Positions 6,208 to 14,842 of a stretch of 64,000 nt of DNA are shown here, in pieces. Every line of letters begins with the position of its first letter. Within the stretch, counting starts at the first letter, position 1. Under the pieces are notes generated by a model that was not told where the DNA came from, did no database searches, and saw only the letters and a list, made by a program, of their open reading frames with translations. The stretch comes from Hymenobacter ginkgonis. Lineage in GTDB: Bacteria; Bacteroidota; Bacteroidia; Cytophagales; Hymenobacteraceae. The stretch is from NCBI RefSeq assembly GCF_009755225.1, contig NZ_WQKZ01000003.1:868001-932000 (forward strand). Direction: 5' to 3'. The translations under genes and the position numbers were made by a program.

Positions 6208-6993
6208 CTACAACCTGTTTCCCTTTTTTTGCTCGCGGGCGAATGCCGCGGGCGTCGTACCGCTGTACCGCTTAAATTCCCGGCTTAGGTGGGCCTGGTC
6301 CGTGTAGCGCAACTCCTGCGCTAAGCCGGCCAGGTTGGCATTCGGCTGAAGCCACAGCTGGTTGCGTACCTGCTCAAAGCGCATCAGCCCCGACACGTCC
6401 TTCACGGTATAGCCCGCTGCTTGTTTGAACTTCCGTTCTAGGGTCCGGATGGTGGCATGCGCCGCCGCCGCTACCTGGCTTACTGGCAGGGTGCCGTTGG
6501 CTTCCCGCATCGCCCCGCCCGCTCGAAGTAGCAACCGGTCATTGGCCATCCGCGACCGGGCACTCAAAAAATACTGTGTTACCTGAGTTAGTGCTTCCGC
6601 TACCTGGCCCGCCTGAATCGACTCAGCCAGCGCGGCTTGCAACTGGGCGATGGGATGCTCAAAGATGCGCACGCCGTCTTTACTGGGCGGCAGACCAAGC
6701 AACTCGAATACGGTCCAGGGAAAGCAGCGGACACCTAGTATCTCTAACCGATTTTCCGTGTAAAAATGAACCGGCTGGTTGAGTAGGCCCGTCAGAAACG
6801 GGGAGGGTAAGGGCTGCAAAGCTCCCGCATAGAGTAGGCTACACCCACTGCCAAAATGAAAAATAATTTCCGCGTAGCCATCCGGCACTACCTCAAAACG
6901 CGCGGGTGTTTCTCCGAAGTCTCGGCTGATGTGCCAAAAGCACTTGATAGCCTCCCGTAGCTCTTCCGGTGGGTCAAATTCCTGATGCTTCAT
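6208..6993 (-). CDS. AraC-family transcriptional regulator
   Basis: A 261-residue regulator. The N-terminal domain contains EVVPDGYAEIIFHFGSG (about 34-50), characteristic of the DUF6597-type sensor domain often joined to AraC HTH domains. The C-terminal part (about 160-255) has the two helix-turn-helix motifs, including AAAHATIRTLERKFKQAAGY and LAQELRYTDQAHLSREFKR. It is upstream of and on the same strand as the monooxygenase gene, so it may regulate that gene or itself. The ligand is unknown. Confidence 0.88.
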   Translation of the reverse strand: MKHQEFDPPEELREAIKCFWHISRDFGETPARFEVVPDGYAEIIFHFGSGCSLLYAGALQPLPSPFLTGLLNQPVHFYTENRLEILGVRCFPWTVFELLGLPPSKDGVRIFEHPIAQLQAALAESIQAGQVAEALTQVTQYFLSARSRMANDRLLLRAGGAMREANGTLPVSQVAAAAHATIRTLERKFKQAAGYTVKDVSGLMRFEQVRNQLWLQPNANLAGLAQELRYTDQAHLSREFKRYSGTTPAAFAREQKKGNRL

Positions 6994-7145
6994 GCTGAAA
7001 GATAGCCTAGTATACTACTGCTCAAAGGCCGGGGCCGCTTCCATCGTTAAACGTAGCGATGAAGCAGCAATGCGTGCATTTCAGGCTCTTGGTTAGGCTA
7101 ACAGACCCCACCAGAACTGTCCGGTTTGAGGAGCTTATGGCAGAG

Positions 7146-7610
7146 TTACTCGCGGTGAGCCGCCAGCTTCTCGTGGTGGTTGTCCTCGGCTTCTTCTATC
7201 GAGTGGGTTTCGCCCAAGTCGTTGTCGGCCTTCGCCTTATCGGCCAATAGGCAGTAAAATTGGTGAATAAGCCGGATTTCCTCTTCTGAAAAGTCCTGCG
7301 CGTTGATGAGGCGATTGCTGGCGCCCTTAGTAGCCGCAATCAATTCGTTGAGTTTGAGGTGCAGCACCAGCGAATCCTTGTTCTGCGCCCGCTGAATTAG
7401 GAACACCATCAGGAAAGTGATGATGGTAGTGCTAGTATTAATAACCAACTGCCAGGTTTCAGAATAGTGGAAAATGGGCCCTACCATGGCCCACAGTAGC
7501 ACGAGCGCTACCGCCCCCACAAACACGGCGGTGCTGCCCGAATACTTGGTTATTTGCTCGGCAAAGCGTCCAAAAAACGAATTTTTGCTGGAGTGCGAGG
7601 AGTCAGACAT
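7146..7610 (-). CDS. Low-affinity iron permease-family membrane protein (PF04120-like)
   Basis: A 154-residue protein with two clear membrane segments (about 28-47 and 56-74), followed by a long cytoplasmic helix-rich tail. The stretch TSTTIITFLMVFLIQRAQNKDS, followed by LHLKLNELI, is the hallmark of the low-affinity iron permease family related to yeast Fet4. In bacteria these small proteins are common in Bacteroidota, but transport has rarely been demonstrated. It stands alone between the AraC gene and tRNA-Leu. Family assignment is firm; the iron role is inferred from the family name. Confidence 0.85.
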   Translation of the reverse strand: MSDSSHSSKNSFFGRFAEQITKYSGSTAVFVGAVALVLLWAMVGPIFHYSETWQLVINTSTTIITFLMVFLIQRAQNKDSLVLHLKLNELIAATKGASNRLINAQDFSEEEIRLIHQFYCLLADKAKADNDLGETHSIEEAEDNHHEKLAAHRE

Positions 7611-7725
7611 AAAAAAGTGCGCCTAAAAAGCAGGCCTTACGCCTAGCTAATATTCTGCCAAATAAGACTTAAAGTAGTGAACCTAGGCTGAAGCCCCATT
7701 TTTTGCGGCAAAACCCGCGGCGTTA

Positions 7726-7758
7726 GTTGCAGAAAAACCCACCAGGGTAGTACCTTTG
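7726..7758 (+). promoter_or_regulatory. Bacteroidota-type promoter for tRNA-Leu
   Basis: TACCTTTG at 7751-7758 matches the -7 element TAnnTTTG. A GTTG at 7726-7729 lies 21 nt before it, in the position of the -33 TTTG. Transcription would begin near 7765, about 55 nt before the tRNA. Confidence 0.55.
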
Positions 7759-7820
7759 CAGCACTTCGCCGCCTCAGCGAAGCCGGCCAAACGCCGGAGT
7801 CTGGTTACCGATTGCCTTTT

Positions 7821-7902
7821 GCGCACGTGGTGAAACTGGTAGACACGCCATCTTGAGGGGGTGGTGCCTTCGGGTGTGGGAGTTCGAATCTCCCCGCGCG
7901 CA
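7821..7902 (+). tRNA. tRNA-Leu (anticodon GAG)
   Basis: A conventional 82-nt class II tRNA. The acceptor is GCGCACG with CGCGCGC (one A-C mismatch), and the D arm contains CTGGTAGAC. The anticodon stem CCATC/GGTGG has loop TTGAGGG (anticodon GAG at 7855-7857). The variable arm is CCTTCGGG and the T arm GGGAG-TTCGAAT-CTCCC. The discriminator is A and CCA is not encoded. It is the only tRNA in normal order in the window and a useful contrast to the permuted tRNA-like parts at 282-581. Confidence 0.95.
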
Positions 7903-7911
7903 CGCAAAACG

Positions 7912-7941
7912 AAAAAGCCCGCTGTGAAGCGGGCTTTTTTT
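7912..7941 (+). terminator. Rho-independent terminator after tRNA-Leu
   Basis: AAAGCCCGC (7914-7922) and GCGGGCTTT (7929-7937) form a strong stem around TGTGAA, flanked by A- and T-runs. It can serve the tRNA on the plus strand and the convergent rqcH gene on the minus strand. Confidence 0.9.
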
Positions 7942-7955
7942 GTGCACTGCTACGG

Positions 7956-9554
7956 CTATTGAGTATGCTCAAAAGGGTTGCCGGGCACTACAAGCACTAC
8001 GCGCTCGCGCTCGACTACCACCTGGCCGGGTAGGGCGCCCTTGGGCTTGCGCACAAACTTCTTGGGCGTCACCGTTACGGGGCATAAGGAGTCGTGCTGG
8101 CGGCGCGAATACCAGCCCGCCAGCTGGGCGGCCCGCTCCACCACCGGCTCGGGCACTGGCTGCCCCGCCCGGTGCCGGATAACGACGTGCGAGCCCGTCA
8201 CGTCTTTGGCGTGCAGCCACAAATCCTCTTTATGAGCGTACTTCTGGGTTAGCAGGTCGTTATTCTGAGCATTACGACCCACCAGAATGGTGAAGCCGTG
8301 GTCTTCAAAGACTTTGAAGGGCAACTCGTTGGCCGCTTTGGCGGGGGTAGCGGCCGGGTCGAGGCCGTGCTGTTTGCGCCAAGTGCGCAAGCCGCGCAGC
8401 TCTTGTAGGGCGGGTTGGGTTTCCAGTTCTTCTAGCTGCTCTAGGGCTTGCAAGGCCTCGGTTTCGCGGCGCGCAATGCGGGTTTGGAGCTGCTTTTCTT
8501 CAATCTGCTGGTTTTTGGCCTTGCGATATAGGTTTTCGGCGGTGCGCTGGGGCTTTTCGAGCGGTTTGAGTTTGAGGGTTGTAGGCTCATTTGTATAAAA
8601 ATCCACCACCTCCAGCTCCGTCGCGCCCGGCGCAATGGTGTGCAGGTTAGCCATAATGAGGTCGGCGCGGTGGCGGTAGCCGGCCTCATGAGCCAATGCG
8701 TGCAGGCGCTGGCTGGCCAACTGGGCACTGGTGGCGGCTTCTTCGGCGCGGCGCTCTAGTAGCTGGCGCAACTGGCGGCGCTCGGTTTCGAGGGCCCGCC
8801 GTGCCAACGCCTGCGGCACAAAGCGCCGCAACGCCGCGATGGGGTCGGTGCCGGGCAGGGTCTCGAGTACCGCTCCCAGCGGCACGAGGCTGAGGCGCGT
8901 GCGGCCATCAAGATAAATAATGTAATAGTGCGCAGGGCTCTCCAACTCACGCAGCAACTCGGCCACTAGCAGCTGCTTCTGGGCCAGCGGGGCCGGGTCG
9001 TAGCCGCGCTGCTCGCGCAGGAAGCGGCCCGGCAAATCGCTTAGGGCCGGCGGCAACTTACCCGATGGCATTACCTCAGCCCTACCGGCCTCGGCCGTGG
9101 CTGGGGGGGTAGGAGCCGGGCTAGGCAGCAGCGTGGCATCGGCCGCGTAGCGCTGGTGAAAGAGCTGGGCCGGGGCCGAGGGGGTAGGGCGAAAAATAGC
9201 GTTCGGGCGCGGCCCGTACAGCTTAAACGCCAGGGTAGCGTTGTCTTCCACAAATGTGAATTGCAGTACCCGGTCCTGCGGCCAAGCCTCGACGTGCGCC
9301 ACGGTGCGGCCCAGCAGCTCCGGTAGCAAATCGACGGAATTCTGGCGGGCGCGGTGGAAGCTCTCGGGCAAAGCCAGCGCCGGAAAGGCGGCACCTAGCT
9401 GCGCTTTCAGCCAAAATTCGCCCCCGAGTGCATCCAGCAAACCCACCACTAGCTCATCTTTTTCTTGCGAGAAACAGCTGGCTACGCGGTAGCCGCGCAA
9501 GCGCACCGTCAGGGCCGGAGCCAGTTGGCGCAAAAAATAATAATTGGTGTGCAT
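7956..9554 (-). CDS. rqcH: RqcH/NFACT family protein (ribosome-associated quality control)
   Basis: RqcH binds stalled 50S subunits carrying nascent chains and recruits tRNA-Ala to add C-terminal alanine tails that mark them for degradation. The 532-residue protein has an NFACT-N domain with the DR pair at 94-95 (WPQDRVL), equivalent to the Asp-Arg needed for tailing in B. subtilis RqcH. A helical coiled-coil middle (about 260-400) follows. The NFACT-R domain contains KEDLWLHAKDVTGSHVVIRH (about 438-457). The length fits the family. It is transcribed convergently with tRNA-Leu(GAG); that neighbourhood may be chance. Confidence 0.9.
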   Translation of the reverse strand: MHTNYYFLRQLAPALTVRLRGYRVASCFSQEKDELVVGLLDALGGEFWLKAQLGAAFPALALPESFHRARQNSVDLLPELLGRTVAHVEAWPQDRVLQFTFVEDNATLAFKLYGPRPNAIFRPTPSAPAQLFHQRYAADATLLPSPAPTPPATAEAGRAEVMPSGKLPPALSDLPGRFLREQRGYDPAPLAQKQLLVAELLRELESPAHYYIIYLDGRTRLSLVPLGAVLETLPGTDPIAALRRFVPQALARRALETERRQLRQLLERRAEEAATSAQLASQRLHALAHEAGYRHRADLIMANLHTIAPGATELEVVDFYTNEPTTLKLKPLEKPQRTAENLYRKAKNQQIEEKQLQTRIARRETEALQALEQLEELETQPALQELRGLRTWRKQHGLDPAATPAKAANELPFKVFEDHGFTILVGRNAQNNDLLTQKYAHKEDLWLHAKDVTGSHVVIRHRAGQPVPEPVVERAAQLAGWYSRRQHDSLCPVTVTPKKFVRKPKGALPGQVVVERERVVLVVPGNPFEHTQ

Positions 9555-9621
9555 CAGGGTTTATCGTTGGCAGCCAGCGTAAGAAAAAGCCTTGCTAGCT
9601 AAGGAAAAATTAGTGAGGAGG

Positions 9622-10422
9622 CTAGGTGATGGCGGCTAAATAGCTGGCCGACAACCGCAGCCGGCTGCCGTACCAGCTAAACAATTCGCCGTCCACAAGC
9701 TGCACAGCGGCCTCTGGGCAAATAGCCCGAAATTCGGTCACATGCTTTTCCGCAAATGGATACGGCTCCGACGATAACAATATGCGAGCGGGTGCCGCCG
9801 CCGCCAGCTGCTCGGCCGTTATTTCGGGGTAGCGGCCCAGCGCGCCGAATACGTTGCGCAGGCCCGCCCGGTGCAGCATATCATCAATAAAAGTGCCGCC
9901 AGCGGCCACCATATACGGCTTGCGCCATATAAAGTAAGCCACCGAAATAACGGGTTCAGTAGCAGCCAACGCGGCAAACGATGCCTCGATTTCGGCGGCT
10001 ATGCGTTCGGCTGGCGCCTTGGCACCCGCAATAAAGCCGACCTGCCGAATCATTTGCAGCGCTTCGGGCAGCGTGCTGATATCGCTGAGCCACACGGGGT
10101 AGTGCGCGGCCAGCTGCTCGATACCGGCCTGGTAATTTTCTTCCTTATTCCCAAGGATTAAGTCAGGTTTTAGAGCGGCTATTTTGTGAAAATCGAAGTT
10201 TTTAGTGCCACCAATAACGGCCGCCGACTGTCGGGCTCCGGCCGGATGAAGGCAAAACTTGGTTACTCCCACCACGCGCTCGCCCAGCCCTAAGTCAAAC
10301 AAAAGCTCGGTTTGCGAGGGCACCAGCGAAACAATGCGTTGTGGCGGAAAAGGCACGGCCACGCGCCGCCCCAGCTGGTCAGCTACGGTGAGGGGTAGGG
10401 CCGGAAACTGCGGTAAATCCAT
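9622..10422 (-). CDS. BtuF/FecB-like helical-backbone metal receptor protein, no signal peptide
   Basis: A 266-residue protein of the cobalamin/siderophore ABC-binding fold: PQRIVSLVPSQTELLFDLGL (about 27-46), LKPDLILGNKEEN (about 84-96), and a C-terminal EITAEQLAAAAPARILLSSEPYPF region. Unusually, it starts directly with the mature domain (MDLPQFPALPL) and has no signal peptide or lipobox. No ABC permease or ATPase gene is next to it and no cobalamin riboswitch was seen upstream. Cytoplasmic members of this kind are annotated in other Bacteroidota; their role is not established. Confidence 0.8.
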   Translation of the reverse strand: MDLPQFPALPLTVADQLGRRVAVPFPPQRIVSLVPSQTELLFDLGLGERVVGVTKFCLHPAGARQSAAVIGGTKNFDFHKIAALKPDLILGNKEENYQAGIEQLAAHYPVWLSDISTLPEALQMIRQVGFIAGAKAPAERIAAEIEASFAALAATEPVISVAYFIWRKPYMVAAGGTFIDDMLHRAGLRNVFGALGRYPEITAEQLAAAAPARILLSSEPYPFAEKHVTEFRAICPEAAVQLVDGELFSWYGSRLRLSASYLAAIT

Positions 10423-10431
10423 ATAAAACGG

Positions 10432-10489
10432 TCATCCTCAGTTAGTGGCTTTTGCGAGGGTTGTGCAAGCGGCCGCTAACTGAGGATGA
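10432..10489. terminator. 18-bp inverted repeat between two minus-strand genes
   Basis: TCATCCTCAGTTAGTGGC (10432-10449) pairs with GCCGCTAACTGAGGATGA (10472-10489), with one G-U. On the minus strand the hairpin is followed by CCGTTTTATAT, so it can act as a terminator for the M42 peptidase gene or a leader hairpin of the BtuF-like gene. Confidence 0.6.
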
Positions 10490-10511
10490 GGAACTGTTTT
10501 TACTTGCCTAC

Positions 10512-11582
10512 CTACGAGAAGTAGCGGAAGTCGTGGTTATCCTCGATACGCAGCAGCGTTTCGTAGATGAGCTTAGTTACGTTGTCCACGTCATCTTTGT
10601 GCACTGTCTCCACGGTGGTGTGCATGTACTTGAGGGGTAGGGAGATAAGTGCCGACGCCACGCCCGAGCCCGAGTAGGCAAAGGCGTCGGTGTCGGTGCC
10701 GGTGGCGCGGGTAGCAGCGGCGCGCTGAAACGGAATGTCCGTTTCTTGGGCAGTACTGATGATGAGGTCGCGCAGGTTGTTTTGCACGGCCGGGCCGTAG
10801 GTAATGACCGGGCCTTTGCCGCAGGAAATATCGCCGGCCGTTTTCTTCTCATACATCGGCGACTGGCTGTCGTGCGTCACGTCAGTGATGATGGCCACGT
10901 CGGGGTTGATGCGGTGGGCAATCATCTCGGCGCCGCGCAGGCCAATTTCTTCCTGCACCGCATTCACGATGTAGAGGCCAAAGGGCAGCGTGCGGCCATT
11001 GTCTTTAAGCATGCGGGCCACTTCGGCCACCATGAAACCGCCTACTCGGTTGTCGAGGGCGCGGCCTACGTAGTACTTGTCGTTCAGGGTCATAAGCTCG
11101 TCCTCAAACGTCACGACTGTGCCCACGTGAATGCCCATCTCGGCTACTTCATCGGCCGAGGAAGCGCCGCAGTCTAGAAAAATCGTCTCAATAGTCGGCG
11201 CCTTATCCTGTTCAATTTTGCGCACGTGGATGGCCGGCCAGCCGAAAATCCCCTTCACAATGCCCTTGTCGCCGAAGATGTTGACCCGCTTGCTAGGCGC
11301 CACCAACGCGTCGGAGCCGCCGTTGCGGCGCAGGTACAGATAACCTTCTTTGGTGATGTAATTTACGAAATACGAGATTTCGTCGGCGTGCGCTTCAATC
11401 ACGACTTTGTACTGCGCATCCGGGTTGATAACGCCTACTACGGTGCCATAGGTATCGACGAAATACGAGTCGATATAGGGTTTAATATACTCTAACCACA
11501 GTTTTTGGCCCTCTTTTTCGAAGCCCGTGGGGGAAGGGTTATTAAGGTATTTTTGGAGAAACTCGAAGGATTCAGGACGCAT
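10512..11582 (-). CDS. M42-family metallopeptidase (glutamyl/deblocking aminopeptidase-like)
   Basis: M42 enzymes are dizinc aminopeptidases that form large tetrahedral shells and trim short peptides. The start MRPESFEFLQKYLNNPSPTG at 11582 is preferred: the upstream ATG codons at 11597 and 11615 lie inside a REP-like palindrome and add non-conserved residues. The 356-residue product shows metal ligands in EAHADEISYFV (about 63-73), GRALDNRVGGFM, VQEEIGLRGAEM (catalytic Glu pair), and ITDVTHDS. Near the end, LPLKYMHTTVETVHKDDV contributes the last His ligand. No operon partner is clear. Confidence 0.92.
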   Translation of the reverse strand: MRPESFEFLQKYLNNPSPTGFEKEGQKLWLEYIKPYIDSYFVDTYGTVVGVINPDAQYKVVIEAHADEISYFVNYITKEGYLYLRRNGGSDALVAPSKRVNIFGDKGIVKGIFGWPAIHVRKIEQDKAPTIETIFLDCGASSADEVAEMGIHVGTVVTFEDELMTLNDKYYVGRALDNRVGGFMVAEVARMLKDNGRTLPFGLYIVNAVQEEIGLRGAEMIAHRINPDVAIITDVTHDSQSPMYEKKTAGDISCGKGPVITYGPAVQNNLRDLIISTAQETDIPFQRAAATRATGTDTDAFAYSGSGVASALISLPLKYMHTTVETVHKDDVDNVTKLIYETLLRIEDNHDFRYFS

Positions 11583-11591
11583 TTTTACTTG

Positions 11592-11698
11592 TGTCATGCT
11601 GAGTTTGCGAAGCATCTTATCACGTTCGCAAGGCTCGGGTATAGGGTAATTCTGACAAAAGCAGCCCGTGATAAGATGCTCCCTTCGTCAGCATGACA
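11592..11698. repeat. REP-like interrupted palindrome (GTCATGCTGAG family)
   Basis: The outer arms TGTCATGCTGA (11592-11602) and TCAGCATGACA (11688-11698) are exact reverse complements. So are the inner arms AGCATCTTATCACG (11611-11624) and CGTGATAAGATGCT (11667-11680). A related element is at 58411-58510 and a partial one at 40527-40578. It lies between the carboxylase gene's 3' end and the M42 peptidase gene's 5' end, and one arm supplies an ATG that extends the peptidase frame. Confidence 0.8.
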
Positions 11699-11707
11699 GA
11701 GTGGGAA

Positions 11708-13282
11708 TTACAGCGGAATGTTCCCGTGTTTTTTGCGCGGCAGCGTATCCACCTTATTCTCCAGCATCTTAAAAGCTCGAATTAACTTCTGCCGAGTTTG
11801 CGAAGGCAGGATTACCTCGTCGACGAAGCCGCGGTGGGCGGCGCGGTAGGGGGTAGCAAACTTTTGCTGGTAGTCGTCCACCTTCTCTTGCAGCTTGGCT
11901 TCGGGGTCTTCGGCCTGGGCAATTTCGCGTTTGAAGATGATTTCGGCGGCGCCCTTGGCGCCCATCACGGCAATTTCGGCGGTGGGCCAGGCAAAGTTGA
12001 GGTCGGCGCCGATGTGCTTGCTGTTCATCACGTCATACGCCCCGCCGTAGGCTTTGCGGGTAATGACGGTGATGCGCGGCACGGTGGCCTCGCAGAACGC
12101 GTAAAGCAGCTTGGCGCCGTTGGTGATGATGCCGCGCCACTCTTGGTCGGTGCCGGGCAGGAAGCCGGGCACGTCTTCGAGCACGAGCAGCGGAATGTTA
12201 AACGAGTCGCAGAAACGCACGAAACGCGCGGCTTTGGTGCTGGCGTTGATGTCGAGCACGCCGGCCAGCACGGCCGGCTGGTTGCCCACAATGCCGATGC
12301 TGCGGCCAGCCAGCCGCGCAAAGCCTACCACAATATTCTCGGCAAAGTTTTGGTGCACCTCCATAAAGGAGCCTGCATCAATCAGGCCCTCAACAACTTC
12401 GCGAATGTCGTAGGGTTGGTTGGCGTTGTCGGGAATGAGCGTGTCGAGCTGCGGGCGGCTTTCGTCTTGGCCGAGGGGGTAGGGCTGGGCGGGCGCGGTT
12501 TCCTCGCAGTTTTGGGGCATGTAGCTCAGCAGCTGCTTGAGCTGCTGAATGCACACTACCTCGTTGGCGGCGGTGAAGTGCGTGACGCCGCTTTTGGTGC
12601 TGTGCGTGCTGGCGCCGCCAAGCTCCTCGCTAGTCACGTTTTCGTGGGTAACGGTTTTGACCACGTTGGGGCCGGTCACGAACATGTAGCTGGTGTTTTC
12701 GACCATCAAGATGAAGTCCGTAATGGCCGGTGAGTACACCGCGCCGCCTGCGCACGGCCCCATAATGGCCGAAAGCTGCGGCACCACGCCGCTGGCCAGC
12801 GTATTCTTATAGAAGATGTCGGCGTAGCCACCGAGGCTCACTACCCCCTCCTGAATGCGCGCCCCGCCCGAGTCGTTGAGGCCGATAACGGGGGCGCCGT
12901 TTTTCATGGCCAGGTCCATGATTTTGACGATTTTCTCGGCGTGGGTTTCGCTCAGCGAGCCGCCAAACACCGTAAAATCCTGCGAGAAAATGTACACCAA
13001 ACGGCCGTGCACCGTGCCGTAGCCCGTCACCACGCCATCGCCAAGGTAGTATTCTTTGTCGAGGCCAAAGTCCTTGGAGCGGTGCATTACGAACTTGCCA
13101 ATCTCCTCAAACGAACCTTCATCTACTAGCAGGTCAATGCGTTCGCGGGCCGTGAGCTTGCCTTTTTTATGTTGGGCGTCGATGCGAGCCTGGCCCCCGC
13201 CAAGGAGGGCTTCCTGGTTCTTGGCGGCCAGCAGGTCGGTTTTAGAAAGGGTTGGGTGGGCGGCTACGTGGGGGTCGGCCAT
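11708..13282 (-). CDS. Acyl-CoA (propionyl-CoA type) carboxylase beta chain
   Basis: The carboxyltransferase subunit moves CO2 from carboxybiotin to propionyl- or another acyl-CoA, yielding methylmalonyl-CoA in propionate and odd-chain metabolism. The 524-residue length fits PccB. Signatures: [21 protein letters not shown] (about 40-60), the oxyanion loop [18 protein letters not shown] (about 146-163), [13 protein letters not shown], and the second-half [19 protein letters not shown] and [13 protein letters not shown] [13 protein letters not shown] stretches. The biotin-carboxylase alpha subunit is not in the window. A TATCTTTG element lies upstream (13323-13330). Choice of propionyl over other acyl-CoA is inference. 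Confidence 0.92.
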   Translation of the reverse strand: MADPHVAAHPTLSKTDLLAAKNQEALLGGGQARIDAQHKKGKLTARERIDLLVDEGSFEEIGKFVMHRSKDFGLDKEYYLGDGVVTGYGTVHGRLVYIFSQDFTVFGGSLSETHAEKIVKIMDLAMKNGAPVIGLNDSGGARIQEGVVSLGGYADIFYKNTLASGVVPQLSAIMGPCAGGAVYSPAITDFILMVENTSYMFVTGPNVVKTVTHENVTSEELGGASTHSTKSGVTHFTAANEVVCIQQLKQLLSYMPQNCEETAPAQPYPLGQDESRPQLDTLIPDNANQPYDIREVVEGLIDAGSFMEVHQNFAENIVVGFARLAGRSIGIVGNQPAVLAGVLDINASTKAARFVRFCDSFNIPLLVLEDVPGFLPGTDQEWRGIITNGAKLLYAFCEATVPRITVITRKAYGGAYDVMNSKHIGADLNFAWPTAEIAVMGAKGAAEIIFKREIAQAEDPEAKLQEKVDDYQQKFATPYRAAHRGFVDEVILPSQTRQKLIRAFKMLENKVDTLPRKKHGNIPL

Positions 13283-13322
13283 CGGGGTAGGGCGGGAGAA
13301 AAAGTAACTTTTTGTTAAAGCC

Positions 13323-13330
13323 CAAAGATA
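13323..13330 (-). promoter_or_regulatory. -7 promoter element of the carboxylase gene
   Basis: The minus strand reads TATCTTTG here, matching TAnnTTTG, about 40 nt before the start codon at 13282. No clear -33 TTTG is present at the usual distance. Confidence 0.45.
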
Positions 13331-13414
13331 GGTAGCTGTAGCGCGGACTCTACGGGTAGGCGCGTAGGCAGCTTAAAACCGCTTTACGCGTTGACTTGCC
13401 GAGCCGCCGCTACC

Positions 13415-14101
13415 TCAGCTATCCCAGCCCAGGTCCGCATTAATAGGGGGGGTAGGGTCCAGCGATTTCCACAAGTACTTACAGGCCAAGGTGCGGTAGG
13501 GGCGCCAGGGCTCAGCCAGTACCAGCATTTTCTTGTGCAGCGCCCGGCCGGTTTCTTCCAGGCTATAGAGCTTGCGCATGGCGTTTTGGATGCCCAAGTC
13601 ACCCTCGCTGAACACGTCGGGTTGGTCGAGGGCAAACATTTGAAGCATCTGGGCCGTCCAGCGCCCTACCCCCTTTATGGCAGTGAGGTGCTTGGTAAAC
13701 GCTTCCTCATCAAGCTGGCTCAGGTGCTCGTAGTCGAGCAGGCCGCGCTCTTGGTAGTCGGCAATGGCTTGGAGGTAGCCAGCCTTTTGGCGCGAAAGAC
13801 CCGCCTCGCGCAGCTCGTCTTCGCTAAGGCGCAGCACCTCGCGGGGCTCGGGGTAGCCATCGGGCCGAAAAAGGGCGGTGAAGCGCCGCCAAATGGCTGC
13901 CGCCGCCTTGGTCGAAATCTGCTGGCTGACAATAGCACGCAGCAGGGCCAGGTACAAGTCTTCGTGGGCGGCGGGCCGCACCGGCGTGGCAACGCGGGCA
14001 ATGGCCTGTGCCAAAATAGGGTCGGCCTGGGCGAGGTGGGCCAGGCCAGCAGCGTGCCAATGTGGCTCAGCAGCAGCCGCTAAAGCAGAAGAATCGGGCA
14101 T
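13415..14101 (-). CDS. alkA: DNA-3-methyladenine glycosylase II (AlkA-like)
   Basis: This enzyme removes alkylated purines from DNA in base-excision repair. The 228-residue protein has the helix-hairpin-helix-GPD core: LLRAIVSQQISTKAAAAIWRR (about 49-69), then IKGVGRWTAQMLQMFAL (about 142-158) and DVFSEGDLGIQNAM, with the catalytic Asp of the GD pair. The N-terminal beta-domain of E. coli AlkA is absent, as in the short bacterial AlkA/MAG forms. It ends with WRPYRTLACKYLWKSLD, a typical AlkA ending. The upstream phosphatase gene ends 4 nt away, indicating an operon. Confidence 0.93.
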   Translation of the reverse strand: MPDSSALAAAAEPHWHAAGLAHLAQADPILAQAIARVATPVRPAAHEDLYLALLRAIVSQQISTKAAAAIWRRFTALFRPDGYPEPREVLRLSEDELREAGLSRQKAGYLQAIADYQERGLLDYEHLSQLDEEAFTKHLTAIKGVGRWTAQMLQMFALDQPDVFSEGDLGIQNAMRKLYSLEETGRALHKKMLVLAEPWRPYRTLACKYLWKSLDPTPPINADLGWDS

Positions 14102-14105
14102 AAAA

Positions 14106-14765
14106 TTAATCGCGTTTGAGGTCGCGGGGGTAGGTCGGGATGGCGATAATCTCCAGCTTGGTGCCGGTTTCGCTCAGGCGTAGGCCCGTGAGGCAGTGGC
14201 CAAGAGCCGCCCCCGTATCGAGGTAAATGGTGTTCGATTTTTCGTCGCGCTCGGGTGCGTTGCTTTCGGTAGGCGTGTGGCCCACTACTTGCAGCTGGCC
14301 CATATTGCGCAGCGGGCCGCGCCGCCACAGCACGCCATCGTTATTAACTCGGTTGAGCGGCAGCGGCGTATTGGCAAAGCCCGCGTGCGAAAACAGCACA
14401 TGCTCGTTTTGCCAAAATAGTGGGCGGTCGGCCAGCCAGGCCGCGTGCGGCGCCAGCCAGTTGCGCTGGCGCTGGTATTGCAGCAGCGTCGCCCTACCCC
14501 CCCAACTCAGCCAAGGCGAGTAGGGGCCGTTCGGCCCCAAGTGCTCGGCCATGGCCCAGTCGTGGTTGCCCTGCAAAAACAGGGTTTTGGTGGGAAAGTC
14601 CTGGCTGAGCTGGCGGCAGAGTTCTACCGTTTCGGGGCTGAAGCCGCCGCGGTCTACCAAGTCGCCGAGTTGCACCAGCATTTCCTCCGCCGGCCGCCAG
14701 TGGGTAAGCAGCTCGCGGAAGGTGTGCAGGCAGCCGTGGATATCGGCAATCACAAAGAAATTCAT
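14106..14765 (-). CDS. PPP-family metallophosphoesterase (serine/threonine phosphatase-like)
   Basis: A 219-residue calcineurin-like phosphoesterase. All PPP motifs are visible: DIHG (8-11), GDLVDRG (34-40), GNHDWA (about 66-71), and SHAGF (about 126-130), which supply the two-metal site. Similar small bacterial enzymes dephosphorylate proteins or dinucleoside polyphosphates. The C-terminal motif YLDTGAALGHCLTGLRL is typical of the ApaH/PrpE-like subgroup. It is transcribed toward alkA with a 4-nt gap. The substrate is not determined. Confidence 0.9.
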   Translation of the reverse strand: MNFFVIADIHGCLHTFRELLTHWRPAEEMLVQLGDLVDRGGFSPETVELCRQLSQDFPTKTLFLQGNHDWAMAEHLGPNGPYSPWLSWGGRATLLQYQRQRNWLAPHAAWLADRPLFWQNEHVLFSHAGFANTPLPLNRVNNDGVLWRRGPLRNMGQLQVVGHTPTESNAPERDEKSNTIYLDTGAALGHCLTGLRLSETGTKLEIIAIPTYPRDLKRD

Positions 14766-14842
14766 ACTTCATTAAGAACAGCAACTGCCCCGCTTGGGTG
14801 CCGGAAAGTAGCCAGCCAAGCCGCAGCCAGCCCAAAAAAACA

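Noticed and set aside
7683..7907. 74-codon minus-strand reading frame over tRNA-Leu
   Set aside because: It is antisense to a clear tRNA and its promoter, with no protein similarity.
10423..10511. Cobalamin riboswitch before the BtuF-like gene
   Set aside because: Only a simple inverted repeat is present; the conserved B12-box is not found.
11798..12733. Long frame antisense to the carboxylase beta gene
   Set aside because: Same reason: it mirrors a certain gene and has repetitive His/Gly/Val composition.
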